In this document: positions 1 through 13,000 of the stretch, piece by piece | Layout of the letters: each line of letters starts with the position of its first letter | Numbering within the stretch: position 1 is the stretch's first letter | Source of the DNA: Nymphaea colorata | Lineage: Eukaryota; Streptophyta; Magnoliopsida; Nymphaeales; Nymphaeaceae | NCBI RefSeq assembly: GCF_008831285.2 | Contig: NC_045148.1 | Span: forward strand, 15,416,802 to 15,480,801 | Direction: 5' to 3' | DNA length: 64,000 bases | Translations under genes and position numbers: made by a program | The notes under the pieces: generated by a model | What the model was told of the DNA's origin: nothing | Databases searched by the model: none | Seen by the model: only the letters and a program-made list of their open reading frames with translations

Positions 1-3000
1 CGATGGGCTCCCCGGTGTGATGGTTTAAACCCACAACATTGCCCTGATCATGCTCAGCCTGCAATACCAAAGAAACAAGCACTCAGCAGTAGAGCAGATT
101 GAGGATGACAAAACATTGTTCGCCCAAGATAATGTGTAACCCTTTTTCTTTTAAATGACTAATATCTCAATAACATAAACCTGAAGGCCAATTAGAACAT
201 CCTGCGTGTCAAGTCCAGAATTTTCAGCCAAAGTTTTAGGAATAACTAATAGCGCATCCGCGAAGGCTTCAACTCCAAGCTGGGCACGCTGCAAATACAT
301 AAGCCAAAGCAAAAGAACGGATCAAAAAAATTTGATTTTCTCTTATGACAAAATATGTGGAGGCATTTTATTGTGATTTCTCCAAACTATTACCCCTTGC
401 ACAGTCTTTTTAATGGTGTTAACCAGGTATTGTCTAGCTGCAACCTCAAACGCCCCAGCACCCTGCATTATAGAACAGAGCATGTGTTATCATAAGGAAC
501 AAGCCCAAGTTCTGAAGCAGTAAGCAGAAAAAGCTCATGCATGCAGGTTTTACATCCATCCACTTGAATTATGGCATCGGTCAATCAGACAGGAAAGGCT
601 GTTAACTGGAAACTTTTAAACTTCAGTTTGTTTTTGTTATATCACTAAAATTTAGCACTTCCCAATGTGGTCGCTATCATAAATCAATACCAAACTTTGT
701 ATTTTCTGTACAACCTAAACCAGTTACCAGTTGGCTAACTTTTAGAATAATGGAAACATATAACTAGGAAACACAGAAATATGATGCAACATAAAGCCAA
801 AAAACTTGCATCATATTACTAACCAAATATTGGACACAAGAAAACAAGCAGTATCTGATGTGAAAACTGAATATCAGGCCTCCGCTATAAAGAAGTAGAT
901 GACTGAAGTACTATTATCTTGCTTTCCTAGTCAAAATGACATGCGTAAGAGAATGACAAGCCTAATCAGCTGCTGTGCTGAAATCAACTCAAATTTTAAC
1001 GTGCACTCTCATCTTCACCTGGCTCCAAGTTGTGTGCATATATACAGAAGATGAATCAAATTAAGACTAGATAACGGTGACAACAAATTGCCTAACCAAT
1101 CAGTTTTTTTATTGCAACTGCTGTGAGTGCTACATTCACCATCTTAAATTAGAAAAGATAAGCAAAACCATCATCTGACTCACAGATGATCACTTAAAAT
1201 TATAAACTGCACAGGCACTTGATACGGTCGAAATCATGCAACAGCTTTATTTCAAAGTCTATGTTGCATGGAAACTGCAAAAGTGCTGGTAAGAGACATT
1301 TTATGCAGTAAAGAGTAAAAGAAGACATTTGAACACAGCCATATATGAGACTAGTTACTCCTTGTCAAAGGCATTAAATATAAATATGTCAAGCATGTCA
1401 GTGTGTAGAAGTTTAGGACGTGGAGATTTCGTGCTTACTTCACCCTTAGTACTTTCTCTTAACAGCTTCTACAAGCAAATCAGAAAAGGCAACCAATAAA
1501 AAATGCAACATAAGTGGGCAGGTACCACCGTACCAGTACAACTGCTTCATCCTCAATTGTATTTTTGACAGCCCTCAAACCGTCACGAACAGCATCCTTT
1601 ATCTGAGCAATGGTATGATCATTTGGACCTTTAACCATAACAAAAATATGTGTCATAACACTAGCATCTTACATCATTCAAAAGCAAAATAGACAGGTAC
1701 TATAAGTTTATTTTCAGAAAGAACTCTGGCTAGCACCTTTTATTAATATGGTACATGAATTAGGGTTCTTCACATTCTCAACAAATGTATATTTCTCCTC
1801 TCCAAGAACGTGCTCATAAACAAGTCCAGCCCATCCAAGACATTCTGGAGTCAAGTCATTAACGGAATTCACTGCCTCTCCTCCACAAGCTAGGACAAGC
1901 CGCTCCATGTTTCTCCGTTTTGCCCTTCGCAAAGCAATGATCTGAAATAACAACATTTAGCTAGTAACGCCTTCAGCAGCAATTAGAAAAACATACAGCC
2001 AGAATATAATGGAGAGAGCCATGTTCAGTATCTTACTGAACCTCCAGAGTTTATAAAAAGTATTTCAAGCTATCTAACTGATGCAAATGGAAGCATAATC
2101 AAATCATGTAATGGATCTAATTAGATTTTTTTTGTACTTATTAGATGGATCCAGATCCGAAATCCATCCCTTTCTCTATATAAAGGGACGTGGGTCATTT
2201 TTGTAACAGGGTGAAGAAAAGTTGAAAGAAATGAAGTGTTATGTTGTTTTCTTTGTTTTTTCATGTTCTTTGTTCATTTGCTTGAGTTTTAGTTAGTTTT
2301 AGTTTAGTTTAGTTTAGTTAGTTTTAGTTTAGTCATTAGCTTAGAGTTGGATGCATTTAGATTAAGATTCCTTAATCTTAGTTCTTTATTGCATCACTAA
2401 CCCTTCCCAATTGGCATTAAGACTTCCAAATTTAAATGTCATTCACAGGCTTAAGGAACGTAATTTAGCTTTATAGATATTTTTCCTAAGCTTATTCTGA
2501 ACTGAATGGCAACCTTCAGAAGGTATTCCACACCAAAATTTTGGACTAGTAACAGCTTAGAAAAGCACTTTTGACATGAACACATAAAAGTACTTATTTG
2601 ATTTATAATTTCAAACAGAAAAGGTAGAGAGAGAATGCATGAGCAGAAAATTTTTCTGATCACTAACAAAATCTGAGGTAAGGGAGCATGAAACAATTAG
2701 CTAATGGAGACTGAGTCAGGCAGTTGTAGCATAAGCACTCAATTCACCCTCATAGGCAAGCTCAATGTAGTTTCCCAGTTGCAAATTGCACTTTGATCAC
2801 ACTTGTCCAATGTAACTATAGAATTATTCCTTTATGAAATTTTTAAAAATTGTAAGCAGTTGAGTAAAATAGGCCACAGATCATAAACGTTGGCTCTCAA
2901 ACCTTTTCAAGCTATTTATGTTGCTCCTGAACTTAATCTGTCGGATAAAAAATATTGTAGAGAGTGAAATATGAGGAACATTACCCCTGCCCTTGCAAGC

Positions 3001-6000
3001 AAGTCCAGTGAAGGTGGGTCAATTCCTTTCTGATTGATTATAACAAAGTTGCTATCATTTCCAGAACAGACCTACAAAACAAACTTGTAATTTTAGCTGG
3101 AAAAACTAACTTGGAAAAGCATAGAAAGAATGAAGCTAAAAGAAAAATCGACCTTATTCTTAAGCTCAATTATCTTTTGGACTTTCATATCCACTTGCTG
3201 CCTTTCAGCAGCAACCATCTTTTCCCTCTCCTCTGCGTTTGAGTAAAAAAACCCAGCATTTACTTCACTGTTGCAAAAAAATACAATTGTTTAAATTTCA
3301 TAGCAACCTAAATGAAGCTATTGAATAACAAGCTCAATGGTCAGCAACTTCAATTAAGAACTCAATGATCCCAAACAACCAAAAAGTATCCTACTTAAGA
3401 AACAAAGTTCGTCAGTTAAAAAGTAGTAGCAGTGTTGACCTTATCTAGTTGAAAAGACTAATTAATCAGACTCACCCCCAAAAGGGTTGACACAGTGGGG
3501 TGGGCAGTTTTCAGCAGGGAGTCACAGTTTGAATCCCATGAAAGTAACCCCCTCGTGAAAAACCGAAAGGCCTAAAACAACATTTACTTGCTAGGACTGG
3601 GAAGGCACATCCATTGGATTTCCACTGCTACACCCAAGAAGGTTCAGTTCGTTCCCCTTAGAATACTTCCAGCAAACACATTATACCGTAGTTATTGATG
3701 CTAAAAGGCCTACTTGGTTCAAAAACAAATTTGAAATAACTGACGACCAATGGTAACTTAGAAACTAAAACAATCAAGAAAAAGGATAGGGAGAAAACAT
3801 TGAAAATGCCCTGACATCCACGAAAAAGAGGAAATGGATGCCCCCATCTGGGCCTTTGCCAAGGCTACTTTGGTGGTTCTAGCCTCTATGTGCTAGGCTT
3901 CAGTGACAAGGTCATAACTTTCTTTCGTAAAATAGAGATTAATTTTCCCCATATGCACCTGAAATAATACTAGAAACTAAAAGACTAAATGCTTGCAAGA
4001 TAATCCATTAGTAAAAACCCTCAGGATAGCTGACAGGGAGGTTGGCTCCTCCCAAACAATTTTCAAAATCAGAAACAGTTGAAATTTGCACAAAATCCAC
4101 AAAGAAAACAAAGTATCAATAATCACCTCTTTTCATATTCTAAGGATACATTACAGGTAAGTATATAGCAGTTTTCTGCACGTCTTTTCATATCTGGATG
4201 CCTAGATCCATGATCTAGAACAAGACCTTCAACCTGCCAAAACAGTTGATACATAAAGAGTTAAACAGACAAGCAACAAAAAAGAACCACTAGCATGGGA
4301 GGAGAATTACATTCTCTTAGATAAGAACTAAAAGAAGAGAATTAAAAAGAAGAGCTAGTCATGTTAAATGAGTTTAGTAGTTTCAGTGGTTTTCTAGGTG
4401 ATTCTGCATCTTTAGATTCATTGCAGATGAGAGAACAATGTTACCAGAAGCCCCTATGAATCTCAACCCTTCTTTTAATTGCTCTTGTGAAAATGGAGAA
4501 CACAAATAAAGCAAAAAGTGTAATTGGTGTCATTCTGCCTTATAGAACAGAAATCAGAGGGGGTATCACCACGGGCCCTGCAGGCACATGCAAATTCCAA
4601 GTGGAAATAGAGTGCTCTTATGGAACACTGCATTGCCGAAAAGGCGTGAATTGTCAACTCCCAAATCTCCACTATCCAACCATACAATAAAATGTTCTGT
4701 CCCATTCCTAGGAACACCAGGAAGGGATGTTTATTTTGTGGCATTCTCAGGAACAAGAACCAAGAACCTGCAATAGGTGAACTTGCTTGATAGCAGAAAA
4801 ATGGGTGAAAGAATGTACCAAACGTGTGTCCACATCAAACTTGTGTTTCATGTGCATGATTTCCACCATAAAGAGGTCTATAGGTTCATCAGGTTTACGA
4901 ATACAAAGCACCTGCAGATAGAAGGAACGAAGCAAAATTAAATCTTTCTGTCATAATTAATAGATACACAATGCATTCTTGTGATATAGTTAATAATTCC
5001 ATGCACTCTCGACATGTAGTCACATATAACTTTAAGTAGATATGTGCATGAACATGCAAAAACACATAGAGTACCCACACACATGACAATCAAAAAGAAA
5101 ACTTTATGAACCTTAGTATCAGAGATGGATACTTACTGCATTGACGACAATGTCGGTCAGCTGATCTGCCAATGCTTCATACAACTAAAATAAGATGAAA
5201 AATTCAGAGTTCAAGAACAATTTGTAAAATGTTGTGATCGCTGGAGCGGCCAGAATATCTCAGCACATACCTTTGTCCTAACAGTTGTCCTTGCTACCAT
5301 CTTCAACATCTCTTTATCAGGCTCATTGCCCATAACAACAGACGTCTTAAATTTCTCCAGAAACTCAAGGGTTGCTCTCTTGGCAATGTCAAACCCATCA
5401 ACTAGTACACGGGGATGCATTCCTGGGTTGATAAAATTACAAAACATTGAAGTACATATGATTAACAAATACTTCTAAAATAGGACAGACCCTTATGTTT
5501 CAGATGACTGATTCATACTTAACCAGCTCAAATATCTTATTGTAATGAATGGATTGTTTATGTGCACATATCTTAGAAACCATTCTGGGCACAAACAACA
5601 AGAAGCTGAGGAAAGAAACAACAGAGGCTGATATTTACAATGCCCCAGTATGAAACTCTCGCTAACAAAAATAAGGATGTGTTTTTAACAAATTGAAAGG
5701 CAGTTATATATTGTATCATGAGATCGATCTTCCACCTCAATAAATGGTCATAAAATTGCCAAAACTATCTTCTACTTGGGATAAAATTTTCTTCAATTTT
5801 TATTCAGTTTTTATTTGTGTTTGCCACATATATCAATCATCAAATATGTTGTACTATGGGATTTGTCCACCACCCATTGATCGTTGAGAGCATCATAGGA
5901 TCCTGCGTTATATTTTAGTTGGAAATAATTTTTTCAAGAGTTTCTCCCTGCATGTACACGTATGCAGAAAATGGCAAGAGACAGAATTTCTGAGGGTCAA

Positions 6001-7866
6001 ACAAAAAATTTCCATGCCTAGCCAATAGGAATAAGAGTAACAAAGTCCTCCTTAGTCTTGAAGATGCATAGGCCCGTTGATCATCCCTTAGAGAGTGTTT
6101 CTGATAACAGCTATTTAATTGAAGACAAACTAGAAACTAAGTTACACACAAATGTGTTATTGCATACGCTACACAGTTAATAAACCTATGCAAACCAAGC
6201 ACCTTTCAGGTATTCAGCCACTCAAGGTGCAACATATGTCCTTCTGCCTCTCCTGCAATTTCACGTATGCTTAATAATTGCTGAAAATTCGGAGATTCTA
6301 AAAATTGCAAAATCAAGATGTGAACCCATGAAGCCATAACTATAATCCTCAACTTCAATAAACCGTAAAAAAAACTGCCTCAAGAAATGAAAAAATGCAA
6401 CAGACGCAGAATAAAAAATTGAATGCAAAAAATGATAGTCACATGCGCAGGTCCCAATCACTTAACCCATTTCCATGGTTCTCAACTACAGAATCGTTCA
6501 TGCTTTTCAGTATCCATAAAGACTAGCTACAGACCTTCATCAATGTAACGCTCAGACTGCTTCATGAGTTCACCAATAAAGAGCACCGTTGAGGTTGTGC
6601 CATCTCCACTTATATCGTCCTGGGCAACTGCTGTTCTTGCTATCATGATGGCCGTTGGATTTTGAATTTGCTAATAAATAAACCGAGACATACGTTAGAA
6701 TGAGAAATTATCACTGTGCTCATAAATAATAATAGTAATTTCTGAGACAATAAAGGTATAATCAAGGAAATGTTAACATACCCGTCCAACCATTTGATGA
6801 TAAATGGAACAAGATCAAACAACGCACATGAAGAAATGAAAAATCTGCTCTTAGAGAGAACACTATGTATGGAAGCCAATTTGTGGGATATTATCATTCA
6901 GCAAAGTAACTACATATTACTAAATTTCCCACTCGCAATTCTTAGCTTCTATTTGAGGAAAGACCGCAAATTTGTAGTTTGAGATGCTACTAACATCCAA
7001 AAACGTGGCAACAAACTCTGCTAATGCATCCTGCATGGCGCCTATTGCCACAAATTACTTCACCGAACCAAGCGAAAAAAACTGAATCACCATGAAACTA
7101 CCAATCTGATGAAGAAAAGGATTGTCAAAGAGTGAGCACTCAGAGAACTGCTGCAAAAAAAAAGTCTAATGCTCCCCATTCCGCACTCTCACCAAGGGCT
7201 ATGAAAAGTGTTAATCTTAACGGAGCAATAACTCCAATGTGCAGAAAAATGGGAGATCAATGTAAAATGGGCACGGCATCACCATTATCTGGCATAGTGG
7301 TGGTACGCAGGAGAACAAGCATCAAGAGGAGAATCTTGCCACTAGCAACTGGCTCATGCTGAAGCTGGATAAGTTTAATTTTCCAATACCCAAAGTATTG
7401 GGAAATCCTGCTCCAACAGAGACAGATCACTACGCCTCGCCCCATAGATGATAAAAAACAGCCAAATTTACAAAAACCCTAAACCCTGATCCCGTGAAAC
7501 AAAAATGAAAGCCACCTCTATCAAAGACCACCCAACTCTCTCCGCAACCACCAGGCCTCGGCGACGAATCAACTCTAACGAACAGATAATGTGCTACATT
7601 TCGAGACCATGTCAAAGATGAACAAAGGAATAGACTTATCAGGGTGAGAGAAAGGGAAGGGGAGAAACCATCTCCTTGAGAAGGGTGTTGCCGTCCTTGG
7701 TGAGCTTGATGTCGCCAGCGCCGCCGACGAGCATCTTGATGGTTCCCTTGGGGCCGAGGTTCGTCTTCAAGACGTCCTGCAGACCCTTCGCCGCGTTTAT
7801 GTTCATGTGCAGAGCCGCGTTCTTATTCAGAACGTCGGCGTTCGGATTCAGCATTTTCAGCGACAT
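1..7866 (-). CDS. CCT6: T-complex protein 1 subunit zeta (CCT6), 3'-truncated by window edge
   Basis: Subunit of the cytosolic TRiC/CCT group II chaperonin, which folds actin, tubulin and other proteins using ATP. Thirteen exons read in phase on the minus strand: 7669-7866, 6535-6670, 5271-5422, 5137-5184, 4819-4911, 4127-4233, 3153-3267, 2985-3071, 1737-1941, 1534-1628, 394-462, 181-288 and 1-58 (partial). All junctions are GT-AG; the donor after 3153 reads GTCGAT, which is weak but in phase. The visible part is 490 residues of the ~535 usual for plant CCT6. Family marks: NLGPKG at ~36-41, DGNTLLKEM at 58-66, the catalytic GDGTT at 88-92, [10 protein letters not shown] at ~112-121 and GAGAFE at ~413-418. 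The ATG at 7866 gives the standard [11 protein letters not shown] start; reading further upstream gives no conserved sequence. No lesion is seen, so it is probably functional. Recognition is from remembered family sequence. Confidence 0.97.
3481..3660 (+). repeat. Possible tRNA-derived SINE in a CCT6 intron
   Basis: Within the intron between CCT6 exons 6 and 7, a stretch resembles a tRNA-derived SINE head: a box-A-like GTGGGGTGGGC followed about 20 bp later by a box-B-like CAGTTTGAATCCC. No clear poly-A tail or target duplication is visible. Low confidence without a copy-number search. Confidence 0.25.
7474..7487 (+). promoter_or_regulatory. Double telo-box in first intron of CCT6
   Basis: The plus strand reads AAACCCTAAACCCT, two telomere-like units, inside CCT6 intron 1 about 180 bp past the donor. 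Telo-boxes (AAACCCTA) near plant transcription starts are known in housekeeping and translation-related genes. A regulatory role here is inferred from motif and position only. Confidence 0.4.
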
Positions 7867-8049
7867 CCTTCCTGTTTGTGCTTCCCCGCCCTTCTTCTTC
7901 TTCCCCTTCCCTCTGCACTGTCGCTGACGAGAAGGAGACTGATTTCCCGCAAAATGGAACGAGGGCTTTCTTCCCGTTCGCTCTATATGAGCGTTTGAAA
8001 GTCTCTGGAAGGTCGAGCAATCTGACGGTCCACAGGTGACAAACGGCAA

Positions 8050-9126
8050 GATCGGACGGTGGATCGAACTTCCTAGGGCTTCCTTCTTCGAAATATGACT
8101 GCGCCGGGTTTGTACCGGGCGGAAAACGTTCTATACGGAAATTTATCGGTGAAAATGTCGTGCTTCAGTTAGTTCTTGGATGTCTCGCTCTTTACATGAG
8201 CGAGATTTTGGCGTACGGAAATAAGTTGAAAAAACTACATTAAATCTGATTAAAAAAAACAAAATGAGCTCGAAATCTTTAGTTGGTATTGACAAAAAAT
8301 CAAGCAATATTGGAGTCATATATTTCTTTTACCATACCTTATTGAAAGTTTGCATGTTTGCATTCAAATATGAAAGAAAAAAAAAATTATGCTTACAGGA
8401 TCCGATTTTTAAATTCTCAATCCAAATCTAATATTGATCCAATTTTTCAATTCACATATGAATTTGATTTCAACTTCTAAATCCACAACTGAGCCCGAAT
8501 AGCATTATCATATGTTAGATTCCCACTTTCAAAATGTATGAGTAGTCGATATGTGGACATTTAATTACTAAATTTGAATTTGAATATAAACCTGAATTAT
8601 ATATTTATTTAGATTTTGAATTCGACCAGATTCATTTCTTAAATAGAAATTCAGTCATATTTTTGAATCGGATGAAATTTTTTTTCCACATCCAACTTTT
8701 TTTGGAAGCAATTCAGATCCGATCTAAATCGACCTGTAGATCCAATTTTTTGGAAGCAACCGTCAAAATTTTCTAATATTTTGATTAAAGCGCCCACCTA
8801 AGTCTTGTTTCGTTTATTAGGTCTACTAATTAATATAATTTAAACAAATAACACCATCCATTTTTTTAATACTTGTATGAGCAAGCTTGGTTAGATAGAC
8901 AACTAAGTCACACTGGTACTTCATTAAGGTTCACATATCCATATCATTGTACCCCTACCTAAATTGGATATTTGAACACTCTTGGATACCAAACTGTTTA
9001 ATGTTAGTTGATTTAATTTTTGCCAACTCACTTTTCATTTTTCATTTTGTAAAAAATTTTTAGAGTTATTGTTCATTAAGGTAAGGATTGTTGATTTAAG
9101 TGTTGCTTTTATTTTGATTATTTTGT

Positions 9127-9160
<34 letters not shown>

Positions 9161-10031
9161 GTAGCCAGTTCAAATAAAGTTGCAATGTTGATACCTATGT
9201 TTCTGTACCTATACTTACCTATGTGACTTAGGTCCAACCCTTCTTACTGCTCCTTAACCTTTAGGGGCCGGTTTGACACATTGGAAATATGGAATTGAGA
9301 AAATGGAATCAAAATCCAAATTTCCAAAACCCTTTTGTATTTGTTGGACTTGGGTTTAAGTTCCAGAAAATAAATTTCTTAGTTGGATATAAATAAAAGA
9401 TGAAAAACAGAATCGTTGGGTTATTTTTTTCGTTATGGAAATTTTTTCCACTCCTTGTGGAGGGACGAAATTTTCAAAAAGAAGTTTCTGGAAATAGATC
9501 CAACAGAAAGTTTTTTCATCCCAAGTTTGATGGGCATGAAATTTTTTAAAAATTTAAATTTTATTTTCAGTGCTACAGGACATTTCCTCCCCATGCCCTC
9601 AAAATCTCCATTTGACTAAAAAACAAAAGGAAAAAAAAAAAGGCTATGGTTGCTGTAAGGGAAAAGAACTGCAATATGAAAAGCATTCAAAAAATGTCAA
9701 TTGAACAAATGAACGAATCATATGCATAAAGGTACAGAATACACATCCCCAAAGGCCATCTGTTGATGATCATCAACTTAAGCAATTTGATCTGCAGATT
9801 TCTCATGCATCCATGTATGCAGTTGCTTCTGCTGTCTCAGTTCCCATGCTTCGAGAGTTGCATCCTTCCCAGCCCATAGAGTTCACCATCATCATGAAAG
9901 GGCATGACCCACAAACTCCCATGCATCATTTTCCATGTCATGGTTTTATCTCCCCGCATGGTCATGGGCTCCCCACATGTGAAATCCAGATGTTTGGGGA
10001 AATCTTGAGTGACTCTTAGTGGCTTTTCCTC
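8050..10031. other. Intergenic spacer between CCT6 and TTL, AT-rich
   Basis: No supported gene. The CCT6 promoter side lies at about 7870-8150. At 8380-8790 there is a stretch rich in GAATTTG-, GGATCC- and AATCCGA-like words that resembles another at 41050-41450, suggesting a dispersed repeat family. A (TA)n microsatellite lies at 9131-9157. At 9265-9620 a block starting GGGGCCGGTTTGACACA looks like a degraded non-autonomous DNA transposon. The 3'-UTR of TTL should fall at about 9750-10031. Confidence 0.6.
9131..9157. repeat. (TA)n microsatellite
   Basis: About 13 uninterrupted AT dinucleotides in the CCT6-TTL spacer. Confidence 0.95.
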
Positions 10032-13000
10032 TCAACTGCTGAAGAATTTGACAGAGCTCTCTAGCAGCTGCTGATTTGCTCCAGCAATGTCTTTCACTTT
10101 GTTCCCGTTCTTGTATATCTTGAATGCTGGCACTGAGCTAACACGTTCCCACTTGGCAAGGACTGGGCTTTCCTCAATGTCCACCTAAGACAAACACAGC
10201 CATTGTCATTCTTATTAGCCACTGCAACTGTGTGTTTGAATTTGAACACATCTTCAATGTCCACATACCTGGATATGTGGGTATGTTTTATTAATGCGAC
10301 AGTCTCAATTTGAAGTCATCTTCAGATAGAAGTATTGTGGATCCAAGTTTCTTTTCCATGTAAATATCCCTTTTGCTTTGTCTACTTTATTTCCCCTAGA
10401 AGGAACATGACAAACCCTAATAGAACTGTTTAGCAATAGTAACAGTGAATATTTCCTAATATTATGAGATTCATGAAAGAGTTGACAGTTTGTTACTATT
10501 GCCAAACGGCCCCAACGGGATCGGTATAGCTGGTAAGACTAGTGTTTAACGAAAGGCCAGTCCCTAGTTCGATTCATGTGGGGTGTAAACTACTTTTGTG
10601 AGCCAAAGCAGGTATATGCCTTATGAGCGAGAGGCCTTGGGCTTTAAGCCACCAACTGGTTGACAATACTCTTGGCTTGTGTGCAGTTTTGTCAGATCAC
10701 AAACCAAATTAAAGTAAGAAAGCAAGTTTACTGAGTTAACCATGCAAGGCGTAGGTCATATGAGGCTTTATCTTCCAAGGGCTTCATGGAACTAACCCTG
10801 TTTTAAATATCAAGCTGGCTCCATGTCCAACCCTGGCTTGAAATAAGTGTGGCGGGCATCCTGACCAGAGGTGATAAAGGGAGGGAAAATAAGTTCAGTT
10901 CCAGTAGCAACATATGTACCTTGAGAAAATGGATGGATTGGTGCCTCTTGGAAAGCTGTTGTACAAATGGCAAGATCTGTTGAGATGGTTCACTTGATTT
11001 TGAGCAAAAGAACGCCACATACAGGCCTGCCAGTAAAAAGAACAGCAAAGAAAATTTAGGAAAGCTTAATTAACAAAAGCAATCTAAGTCTTCATCCGCT
11101 GTGGTGGCCTAAAAAGAATGTTCTTGAAATCCCTATATGCGTTGTGGCTTTCCAAGGATCAGACCACTTCGGAGGCTTTCAAGGTGATTAGAGCGAGAAG
11201 ATGTGATCATCTAAAAGGTCTACTAATGGCAGCAATACACACCTGCGGGAGATCTGACGAACTCCCTGTAATCATCTGCATTTGAGATAACAATAAGGTC
11301 GTCTGGTTCCTGTGAACCGTCCTCTTCTGTGGGCTTCTCCCCTGTTGCTACTGCCTGCTTCTCAAGCTGCTGCTTGGCGTTTGCTAGACCCTGAAGTAAC
11401 TCAGCATCATCTGGGGATTCCTTCAGCAATGCCTCGTAGTCTTTGATTGATGCCTCCCATCTCCCTAACTGCACTCCCAACCCATATTTCAGTACACATT
11501 ATACTGATAACCACATACAACCAAAGTTTTCAAGATTCATATCAGAGCTAAGAAGATAAAGAGGCAATGTTTAACAACACATTTGAACATTTTTCAGACC
11601 ATGTAAATAGCATCTGCAGTGAAGTGGTGAAAACAGATAAAGTGAATGGGAAACTACCTTAGCATTGCAGTCTGCTCGCCGAAGGCGGGCTTTACTGTAG
11701 TTTGGTCTTAGCTTGAGCGACGCATTACAATCCTCGATTGCCTTTTCGAGCTGCCTAAGCTTGGATCTGCAGGCTGCTCGGTTGCACAAGAGAATGGCGT
11801 TCATTGGTTCATGCTCCAATCCTTCACTATAGGCTGCACAGGCTTCGTGAAAGTTTGAAGATTTGAACAATTCATTCCCATTTAATCGAGTCGCTGCCAC
11901 GGTCTGTGCCTTCCTTGCAAATAAAGCAATTTCCTTGTTGCTTGGATCCAAGGTAGCAGCAAGCTGTGCGCTAGAAACTGCATTCTCGAACCTTTTAAAA
12001 ACAGAGATGCACCATGTCAGAATCGTTTTTAGGTATATATCCTTAGTTACTCTAGTTATGTTCTTCCAAGTGTGGAGACATATCGCAGATTATTGCAGAT
12101 TGATGACATGGACCAATAGTAATTACTAGCTAGAGACATTTGCATAGATTCAAACAGGAAAAGCGTACACATATATATATAGGTGTCAATCCAATCCAAA
12201 TTTGAGGAAGCAGCAAATTGATTATGTACATTTCCTGCTTTTATATTTATGACATTTTTGTACGTGATTAAAAAGTACAGATATCTGTGGCATGCATCAG
12301 AAAAAAAAAAATCAGCAATCTTTGAAAGTTTGCCAAACAGAAAAGTGACTAATTTTACGTTCAACACCGAAATATTCATACTTAGTTTTTGAATGTGTAG
12401 ATGGACCAACCAATCGACAGATCCACCGATCAATGTAACATGATCTTAGGACGATGCATGCAACTTCTGTCAGTTTAAAAATATGTGAAGGGGCTTAGGA
12501 CGTGCATTTTGACATGCAAAGACGTGTTGGAATATAGAGAAGGTGATGCTGTGCCCTGGTTTGACAATTGACATAGTCATGATGAACCAAACTAGTGGCA
12601 TTGGTGCTGCCCAGCACGTCGATTGCTTGTCAGCCATGAGCGCTTGGCCACATTTCTTGCCATTAGTGGAACAGCAGTGCTCGAATTTGTGGAAGTGGAT
12701 GACTGGACATTAGAAAAAGCGTAATCAAGTTTCCTCATTTATTCTTAGTTAAGAGAGCTAGTTGGAAGCATCCAAGACGATATTGATCTGATGAAACTAT
12801 AGAAATTAAATACGATATCGGTAGGTGTTTGTAGACGTTGCTGCATATAATCTCTGTTCTTGCACAACCATCGTGTATATGCACAACGTCGTGCTTTGAT
12901 GTCATTCCCATCAGGTTACTTAGACGCCCTTGTCTAGGCCTGCCGTTACTCTGATTAAGCTTTTGTTAAAGACAAAAACAGAATAATATTTATTTTGAAG

